Positions 46,154 to 53,698 of a stretch of 64,000 nt of DNA are shown in pieces. A program made the position numbers and the translations under genes. The stretch is from Sorghum bicolor. Taxonomy: Eukaryota; Streptophyta; Magnoliopsida; Poales; Poaceae. The notes below the pieces were generated by a model. The model was not told the DNA's origin. It saw only the letters and a program-made list of their open reading frames with translations, and made no database searches. Positions within the stretch are counted from its first letter, which is position 1; the number at the start of each line of letters is the position of its first letter. The stretch spans positions 27,685,564 through 27,749,563 of the forward strand of contig NC_012879.2 of NCBI RefSeq assembly GCF_000003195.3, read 5' to 3'.

Positions 46154-47357
46154 TGTTGATATTTGGGAACGCAATAAGGAATGGATCCGCAAGTGCACGG
46201 ATATCGGTGAGCACTTCACCTGGGAGGTCATCCAGAGTATCGTATTTATTTTTTTACCACTAGGAGAAAGAGTGCATCTGACTAACCCAATCTATTACTA
46301 CTAACCTTTAGGCTACAAAGAATGTTTCTCGATGTGAGTGATATATAGAGAAGACTACAACCGTAATCTCTATCTAACCTTGGTAAGGATGATCTACTGT
46401 TCTATTGGGGAGGCTCACGAAATCTAGACACCACAAAGGATATTCAACCCGCACTTATAAACCCTATCCTTTGCAAAGGTAACTCGGAAATGTCACGTTC
46501 CTCGCTACTACCACGGTCCAGCTAGTCATTGAATATCTATGAGTATCCTATCCTAAACACCACGTCTACGCTAGAGATGATTACTCTAAACTCTACGCAA
46601 AGAGATTAAAGTAAACTCATAAACCAAAGAACAATAAAACAAGAACTTACTAGAATTTAGAAGTCGAAATACTGAAGAATCCTAGGAACAAGCTTCGGGT
46701 TAGGAGAACTTGATCCGGCAGGTACAACCTCGGTGTAGACACCGACAGGCCGGGCTTCCTCCAATCTACACCTCCACTCTATCTCTCTCAATCTAGTAGA
46801 AACTAGAAGATCTAATTCTACTCACATTGGATGCTAAGCCCTAAGTCTATTTAGAGGAGAGGTATTCCTTCGAGGGCTCCTCTCAACTCTATGATGAACT
46901 TGTCTCCTCCAGGGGCCAGGGGGTCTGGTTTTATAGTCCCCTCAAGTGAACGTGAGCCGTCGGATCAAACCGACATTGATTGAACGGTTATCCTTGATCC
47001 TTTAGGTCAGTGGAGCTTGGTCCGTGAAAAGAATTCTGATTGGAGTCCAAAGGGGGGCAGGCACCCTGGTCCCTAGGGCGGGCGCCCTGGGCCAGGCCCC
47101 GTTCGGCCTCCGCTTCGTTCCTGTGGCTTTTGGAGTCTTCTAGATGGTAGAAAATTGTGCGGTGCATTGATATCTCTATGTAATCCCGACATGTGGGCCT
47201 TTCTTCCTTATTCCCTGGTAACCCCCTGCAGAAACAGATCAACAATAAAACTCATGGAATTCTGTTAGATCAAACCCTAATTCTAGGTGTTGTTTGCATA
47301 TTGGTCCTTTCTCTTGTTTGTTTGATAATTAAAATTGATACTTAAGAACCATCAGTA
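46154..47357 (-). repeat. 5' LTR of ATH-4 (1.2 kb)
   Basis: It starts tgttgatatttggg at 46154. The outer end reads ccatcagta, a mutated form of ccgtcaaca. On the minus strand a TATA-like ctataaaa lies at 46936-46929, the shared promoter block at about 47016-46940 and a GC palindrome (gggcgggcgccc) at 47087-47076. Confidence 0.9.
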
Positions 47358-47478
47358 ACGGAGCTTGCGGGGGCGTTGGGTCAATGCTCATCTCTTACTA
47401 CTGCGAGGAGTGTCGGGACGAGCTCCTCGTACCAATGTTCTTGAGGGCCTTCCCTGCATTCTTTACCTTCTTGAACAT
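47358..47478 (-). pseudogene. First codons of the ATH-2 third ORF, separated by ATH-4
   Basis: The ATG at 47478 starts MFKKVKNAGKALKNIGTRSS, homologous to 49067 onward in ATH-3. Two consecutive stop codons follow shortly. The frame is then cut by ATH-4 and resumes at 37035. An acceptor-like tctacag ends just before the ATG (47482-47480). Confidence 0.85.
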
Positions 47479-48063
47479 CCTGTAGACAAAAGTTGACACA
47501 CACACAACTAGCGGAAAATGTGAGAGAAAATGTTAGTGGTGAACTATTCGAAATGTCAGTAGTCCAAGGGTTAGTCGTTCAAGACAAGTTTTTATTTTGG
47601 CAGCACCTCCCCCTAAACAACTTTTACTTACACTTTGGACAGCGGCATCACTACTTACTAGGTGAATCTCACTCTCTCACTCAAAGACTACCAACCTCCA
47701 TTTCACTCTTCTCTTCCTCTCTAATCTCTTTCTTACTTCACTACAAGAGCTCCTTCTCTGGAAACTGAAACTTTCGTGGTTTTCAGGAATGCTTGTGTGA
47801 AGAAGACGGAGGTAGGAGGTGGCAATTTATAGGAGGAAGAGGGGATAGGGCGGGCGCCCTCTATAGGTGGGCGGGCGCCCATATTTGGTGCCCATCCTGG
47901 CTGCCTTTTTTCCACTCCCTCCTTTGCTTAATCTTTAAGCCAAAAAATAATTCAATGGTGGTGGTTGGTCGGTGGAAAAGTGCTGGTGAGTGGAGTTATG
48001 TTGGTGGATCAAATATTGTGATGGGATGTGTGTGAGGTGTGGTGTATGACATGTGGGACCCAA
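47479..48063 (-). promoter_or_regulatory. Internal promoter and leader of the ATH-2 third ORF
   Basis: On the minus strand, two GC palindromes (gggcgggcgccc at 47880-47869 and 47859-47848) lie just upstream of a TATA box (ctataaat, 47832-47825). A leader and a candidate intron with gtaagt near its start and a tacag end before the ATG at 47478 follow. All these features are repeated in the ATH-3 arm. The leader has a 24-bp stretch near 47930-47955 that ATH-3 lacks. Confidence 0.6.
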
Positions 48064-48506
48064 CATAAATGGACAAGAAGAACACTTCACATTCAAGCCC
48101 AGACCAAAGAGAGACTCTACAGTGAAGGAAGTTCATGAAGAAGAACCACTGGAGACACCATCTCCGGAGGAAGGTAATTCAGAAGATTAAAAGAATTGGA
48201 GGTCCAGCTTGGGGGACCTAAAAATCCCAAACCCTCGCCGGGAGGTAAATCGGTATTTATCCACATTGTTTAAATTCTTGCAAAGTTAATTCTTGCATTA
48301 GGCATATTTATTCATAGCATTATTATAATAATAATAATAAGCCCCATATAAATAATATTTATGGTGTGTGACAACCCATATTTATTAATTATTGTGGAGG
48401 CACAAAAATATTTTTCCATGATCATTTTTAATAAGTTTCAATTCTCATAGATTTTCCTGCATTATATTTAATTATAACAACATTCTAGAAGCATGACCCA
48501 CACTCA
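48064..48506 (+). other. Spacer between the inverted arms: end of ATH-3 pol and intergenic sequence
   Basis: It is not duplicated in ATH-2. A frame with EPLETPSPEEGNSED ends in TAA near 48188 and may be the last piece of pol. A PPT-like ccagcttgggggac follows at 48204-48217, then AT-rich DNA with an (ATA)n run near 48320-48342. The junction with the left arm is at 48063/48064. Confidence 0.6.
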
Positions 48507-48660
48507 TTGGGTCCCACATGTCATACAGCACACCTCACACACATCCCATCACATTATTTGATCCACCAACATATCTCCACTCACCAGCACTTTTCCACTG
48601 ACCAACCACCACCATTGGCAAAGAAGGGAGTGGAGAAAAAGCAGCCACGATGGGCACCAA

Positions 48661-48720
48661 AGGTGGGCGCCCGCCCACCTATAGAGGGTGCTCGCCCTAT
48701 CCCCTCTTCCTCCTATAAAT
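48661..48720 (+). promoter_or_regulatory. Internal promoter of the ATH-3 third ORF
   Basis: A GC palindrome (gggcgcccgccc, 48665-48676), a weaker GC block and a TATA box (ctataaat, 48713-48720) are followed by a CT/A-rich leader of the kind found after plant TATA boxes. The ATH-2 arm keeps the same order and spacing. The same palindrome occurs upstream of the TATA boxes in the Athila LTRs. Confidence 0.6.
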
Positions 48721-48885
48721 TGCCACCTCCTGCCTCCATCTTCTTCACACAAGCATTCCAGAAAACCACACAAGTTTCAGTTTCCAGAGAAGGAGCTCTT
48801 GTAGTAAAGTAAGAAGAGAGTAGAGAGGAAGAGAAGAGTGGGAAAGAAGTTGATAGTTTCTGAGTGAGAGAGTAAGGTTCACCTA

Positions 48886-49065
48886 GTAAGTAGTGATCCC
48901 ACTGTCCTGAGCAGAAGTAAAAGTTGTTTAGGGGGAGGTGCTGCCAAAATAAAAACTTATCTTGAACGACTAACCCATGGACTACTGACATTTCGGACAG
49001 CTGACCACTAACATTTTTCTCTCATATTTTCCACTAGTTGTGTGTGTGTCAACTTTTGTTTGCAG
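48886..49065 (+). other. Candidate intron before the third ORF
   Basis: A donor gtaagt (48886) and an acceptor tttgcag (ending 49065) bound 180 bp, and the ATG follows one base later at 49067. A pyrimidine- and GT-rich stretch precedes the acceptor. The donor and an acceptor-like site are kept in ATH-2. Splicing of an env-like subgenomic RNA has been described for barley BAGY-2, so the arrangement has a precedent. Confidence 0.5.
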
Positions 49066-49066
49066 T

Positions 49067-50641
49067 ATGTTCAAGAAGGTGAAGAATGCTAGGAAGGCCC
49101 TCAAGAACATAGGTACAAGGAGTTCATCCCGACATTCCTTGCGCCCATCAAAGATGAGCGTCGACCCAACGCCCACGCAAGCGCCGTCATCTTCATCTGA
49201 TCAGCAAGTCAAGGTCCTCCTCAAGATAGGAGATCTTGGACTGAAGACCCGAAGGAAAAAGGAAGTTTACCAATAGCTAAAGAACAAAGATTTCATTCAC
49301 ACCCCTACTCTTGATCCAATCTTGCTACAAGAAATAGGTATGGATAATGAATTCTACTTAATTTTCTAGATGTTAGGTTGGACAAATTTTTGGAACATAA
49401 CTGAGCTGGGTTCCCGTCTTCTCACCCTTGAATGTCTTTGTACTTTACAATATTATGAGGGGGAATTGTTTTTCGGATGTTCAAACAGGAGATTATGTTG
49501 TCTTGGAGAGAATTGAGTGACCATCTCGGTTTCTATTCAAGATGCATCCTGAACATTGACTCCGACTTACCTAATTTTGAGAGACACTAGTTCTGGAGAG
49601 AGATATCTAGAGATAATTTTTATAGTCAAGCCCGAACTAGTGACATGGAACACCCCACTCTTAGGATGTTCCACAAATGGCTAGGGTACAATCTTTTCCA
49701 TCGTGATGATATTAGAAAAGTGAGAGTAGGAGATTTACAACTTCTATATGCTGCTATAAATAAAGTACCCACTTCACCTGTTACACTTTTGGTTTCTCAT
49801 TGGCTTAGTATACCTAGTCTTCAGGGACCTGTAGGATGTACTTCACTTATCACTCGTCTAGCCTGTAGTCTTCATTTGCTAGAAAACTCATCATTGGAAT
49901 TCATAGATGAGTTAAGAATTTATCATGGCTATGACACTTTTAGACAAGCTCAGATGTTAAAGAAAGAGGGGAACATAATGTATATGCTATATGACAATAA
50001 AGGCAAGATTCGGTTACCTAACCCGAACCTTGGCCTCTATGTTCTTCAAAATTTTTTTATTGAGATTGCAGTGACACCGGTAAACCAGAGAGCTCCACAA
50101 CGAGTGGCATCTGAAAGGATGACCACCCATCAAGAACGCACCTGGTATGGAGCTGATCCCGGGCCAGAAGAAGCAGTGCACCTGCATTATTGTGACTACA
50201 ACCCCCGAGTCCTTCGAGACCCATGGGTTCGACATGCACAACTACAAGAACCAACACAGGAGACATGGCCGGTGAGCCAAGATCACCAGTGGACAAACCC
50301 GCCTTTCCATACAGGCAGGTACTCTACTGATCCATATGGAGCATCAGGATCCAGACCTCCGCCCCAATTCGATGCAGGACGATACTCCGATGCCTCTTAT
50401 GCTTTCACGAACGACTACTACCAAGAGGCCGGCGCTTTCTTCACCCGTACCGACAACACTCCCCTCGACATCCAGAATACGCGAGCAGAACATGGACGAC
50501 TACTGGAACAACAACAAAAATGGAACCAGAACCACGCCACTGCAGTATGGGTGGAGAACTGCAGTACAAGAACTGAGACAAGACACGATGACAATGAACG
50601 ATAACATCACCACCATGATGCGATTCTGGAACATTGGGTAA
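49067..50641 (+). pseudogene. Third ORF of ATH-3 (Athila ORF1/env-like region)
   Basis: The start MFKKVKNARKALKNIG, the core LGWTNFWNITELGSRLLTLE and the long open part from 49645 (MEHPTLRMFHKWLGYNLFH) give a product of about 520 residues. The tail is rich in Tyr, Pro and Gln. TAG codons at 49274 and 49367 stand where ATH-2 has CAG. A 19-bp duplication-like insertion near 50548 shifts the frame, so the family's own end (RFWNIG, stop at 50641) is out of frame and the frame stops at 50604. No transmembrane segment or signal peptide is evident. The function is unknown. Confidence 0.82.
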
Positions 50642-50656
50642 GATCGATAACCACAT

Positions 50657-50672
50657 CCAGTTTGGGGGAGTT
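50657..50672 (+). other. Internal PPT-like motif after the ATH-3 third ORF
   Basis: ccagtttgggggagtt lies 15 bases after the ORF end, one base different from ATH-2, and matches the 3' PPT in its purine core. Confidence 0.65.
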
Positions 50673-52166
50673 CATCCCTGTTTTATCACGTAAGTTTTTA
50701 TTTGCTTGTCTTATTTATTCTTTTCTATTTTAGTATTTTATCTTAAAGAGAAAAACTTAGAAAACCCAACAAATTTTTTCTTGCTTTAAATTACTGCATT
50801 TTATAAACATGAAAAACAAAATAAAAAGAGTGTGTAGATAAGTGTGCTTTATTTATCTGCTAAGTGTTAATTTCTAAAAAAATAAAAGACCAAAAAAATG
50901 CATGATGGAAATGATGAATAGTTGCTCTGTTTGCTTACTTTCAAGTACATAGCTTTTATATTAGAGTTCTTCCAGGAATTACTAAAACTGAAATTACTAT
51001 CTATGAGAAACCTAAAACTAAAGTCTAGGTAAGAGAAAGGCATAATATAAAGTTTGAGCTACTATTTATCTTGTTTCTACTATACTTATACTAAGTTCTG
51101 GAGATTTATTTTGAAAACTTACAAATCACATGATGAGTTCCTAGCATAACAAACTTCCTACCACAGCTATACTTGCTATAACATATTTTACTATATTCAC
51201 ATTGAGTTTGATCGAGCTGTGTAGACCCTTACGAGCTTTTCATGTGGTTAAATTAAGATATTCACTTGCACATATCCACTACACCATCCATCACCATTCA
51301 TTAAAATTACTAAAAATATTATTATCACTCACTGTCCCAAATGTTGTTATTCTCTCTCTAAAAAAGATTCAATGCAGAAGAGGCATGGGTTATGCAAAAA
51401 TATGCGAGGAAATAAAAAGGGGCAAGTGCCCGGAACCTCGAAAAAGAAAGAAAAAGTGTGAGACGAGAGGTAAAAATGGACAAGTGTCCGGAGTAGAATT
51501 AGGGGTACAAAGATGCCCACTTGAGCAGACAAAAAGGACAAGTGTCCGACAATAGAATTAGGGGTATCTACTACCCACCTGAAAAAAATAGAAAAAAATA
51601 GCCCATGTTCTCCCAAAGCAAAGATCAAATAAGAGGATAGATAGCAATATGAGGAGCAATGAGAAGTAGGTTTTATCATCACTTATACATTTTTACCATC
51701 ACTTTCATTTACTCCACCACACATGCACATCTTGATTTACTTATATGCTGAGTTCCTTTGGATCCATGGCTCGATTAGACAACATATGTATGAGTTGTTT
51801 TTCACTCCTATGAGCTCAACTTAAATATTCCATTAGCTATAGGTAAGTGATATTTTGGTAAGGATCCACAAATACCACATATAGAGAGACTTGAGAGAAT
51901 CATTGCTGGGAACTCGAGTTTTATTTTAAAAACTTATGCAAAACCCCGGAACAAAGGAGAAGTATAGACAGGAGGAATAGTGCTTGACTTAATTATTTTT
52001 TCTTTGGATTACTTAAGACTTAAGTGCAGGTATTAAGCTCCATGACACTTCACTCTAATCTGGAAGAATTTTTATGTGAAAGCATGTGTGCCTGTCAGAA
52101 AAGAAAACATCGAAGCACCTCCTAATCCGTCCGAGTTTAGCTGTTTGCTCAGGGACGAGCAAAGGG
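50673..52166 (+). other. 3' non-coding domain of ATH-3 with hairpin array
   Basis: About 1.5 kb without an ORF. Hairpins at 51420-51431 (GGGC/GCCC stem), 51478-51489 and 51536-51547 (GGAC/GTCC stems), all with an AAGT loop, follow A-rich tracts. The last two belong to a 58-bp duplicated unit with a tagaattagggg motif. The domain is collinear with ATH-2. Confidence 0.7.
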
Positions 52167-52182
52167 TAAGCTTGGGGGAGTT
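52167..52182 (+). other. Polypurine tract of ATH-3
   Basis: taagcttgggggagtt lies immediately before the LTR start at 52183. Confidence 0.9.
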
Positions 52183-53698
52183 TGTTGACGGTCCTTAAGT
52201 ACTAAATTTAACCATCAACTAAACATGAAAAAGGATCAATATGCACCAAACATCTAGAATTAGGGTTTTATCTGACAGAATACCACGAGCTTTGGTGTTT
52301 ATCTATTTTTGCAGGGGGTTATCAGAAAATATGGAGAGAAGGCCCACATGTCATGTTTACAACGAGATAATTACGTGCCTCGCAATTTTTCTCAATCTAG
52401 AAGAGTCCAGAAGCCACGGTAACGAACGGGAAGGCGATCGGGCTCGGGAGCAGGGCGGCACCCTCCCCCCTTGGGCGCCCGCCCTGAGTTGGAGTCCAAT
52501 CAGGACCCGTCTTGCGGATTACACTCCACCGACCTAAAGGATCAAGGAAAACTGTGCGATCAATGTCAGTTTGATCCGACGGCCCAAATTCACTTGAAAG
52601 GACTATATAATCAAGGCCTCTCCACCCCTGGGGGAGAGAAGAGAAGAGGAGAAATCATTATTCAGAGGTAGCCATCAAAGTTAGGGTTTAGACTTCTCTC
52701 CCATAGAGAATTAGAATTAGCTACTCCCTAATCCTTCAAGTTTAGAGGATTGATTAGATAGGAATTAGAGAAGTAGAGCACTACGCTTTGGATTCGGATC
52801 TTCGGTAATAAAGATTGGTATTATTTCATATCTTTCTCTAATACTTTGTTCTAATTGCATTATGTCTCTATTTATTATGTTCTTAGTTTGCTCTAGTTCT
52901 ATATTTGATATAGTTATGATTGATAATGAGTTTATGTATGAGTTTGCAAAGCGCTTAGCTCTTGACACGTGGGAGTTAAGTGGTAGATCATATGTAGGCA
53001 TGGTGCTTAGATATTATTTACCTGCAAATGTATCCTATTGGCCAGGTTGTGTGGTAGTTCGCAATAGTGACAGCTTCGTTGATTCTTATATAGTCCACCC
53101 TCCGTTGATATGACTGGCAGAATTTGTATTGCGGAGTAAGTCTTGCGATGCTCTGATTTACTTTAGCAATGTTCCTTATACATGAATGAAGAGTCTTTTA
53201 TACTATATATGATCCTGTAGATAACTAGAGTAGATTATGACTTAGTAGATAGTAGATAACTTAGAATCCATTCTCTAGCTAATCCGACGTGACCTTACAT
53301 ATATGAGGAGTAGTCTATTTTCTAATCGCTGTGTTAATTACCCATGAGCTTATATTTCATTATCATTATTATTATGGCTTACCCCCTGGCAAATTAAGTG
53401 ACTGTGTGACGAGTTTCTCATTAGTAATCGTGTTCTTGTAAGTTTATCTCTAGTCTATGCTTTGATAGATTTATCCTTATCTTCATTTAATCCTTTTTTC
53501 TCCTGAGCAAAATTATAAATAACGATACCTGGAATACTTACGTGGTGAAATGCTACAATGAGGTGTTTTATCTGTGCGCTTGCGGATAGAATAGATTATT
53601 TTCTAGAGAGCCTCCATATTTATAAATACCTTGGTACACTCTGACACCATGCTGGGGATGACAACCTAGTATCTAAGTGGTGTTAGCTAGTGTCAACA
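52183..53698 (+). repeat. 3' LTR of ATH-3 (1.5 kb)
   Basis: It starts tgttgacggtcc and ends gtgtcaaca. It carries a GC palindrome (gggcgcccgccc, 52473-52484), the shared promoter block (52526-52600) and a TATA box (tatataa, 52604-52610). It is collinear with the LTRs at 7734-9250 and 32660-34167. Confidence 0.92.

Larger units (their letters stand above)
37036..47357 (-). mobile_element. ATH-4: Athila-type element with both LTRs
   Basis: It carries two LTRs, PBS, gag, protease, reverse transcriptase-RNase H, integrase, a small third ORF and a PPT in the right order on the minus strand. It is inserted in the third ORF of ATH-2. The flanks are acaga (37031-37035) and acgga (47358-47362), a 5-bp duplication with one change, and ATH-3 shows the empty site. 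The 3' LTR holds a solo TAT-2-family LTR. In the first ~205 bp the two LTRs differ at about 9 positions, so the insertion is not recent. Confidence 0.92.
32660..48063 (-). mobile_element. ATH-2: 5'-truncated Athila-type element, left arm of the inverted pair (interrupted by ATH-4)
   Basis: On the minus strand the order is third-ORF leader and promoter (48063-47479), the third ORF (47478-47358, then 37035-35597), a PPT-like motif, a 3' non-coding domain, the PPT and the 3' LTR. ATH-4 occupies 37036-47357. Gag and pol are absent. The whole content is the reverse complement of ATH-3, and at the inner end homology stops at 48063. The left flank (tgagg) does not match the flank of ATH-3 (caagt). 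Confidence 0.88.
48064..53698 (+). mobile_element. ATH-3: 5'-truncated Athila-type element, right arm of the inverted pair
   Basis: On the plus strand the order is a short probable end of pol (to the stop near 48188), a spacer, promoter and leader, the third ORF, a PPT-like motif, a 3' non-coding domain, the PPT and the 3' LTR. Gag and nearly all of pol are missing. From 48507 on it is the reverse complement of ATH-2. The right flank is TEK-2 gag. Confidence 0.88.

Noticed and set aside
48507..48812. Open frame of about 100 codons upstream of the third ORF
   Set aside because: It overlaps the palindrome, TATA box and leader, and a 24-bp length difference between the arms breaks it. It is non-coding.
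32660..53698. The inverted pair as a single mobile palindromic element
   Set aside because: The outer flanks (tgagg and caagt) do not form a target duplication, and the sequences on the two sides are unrelated.
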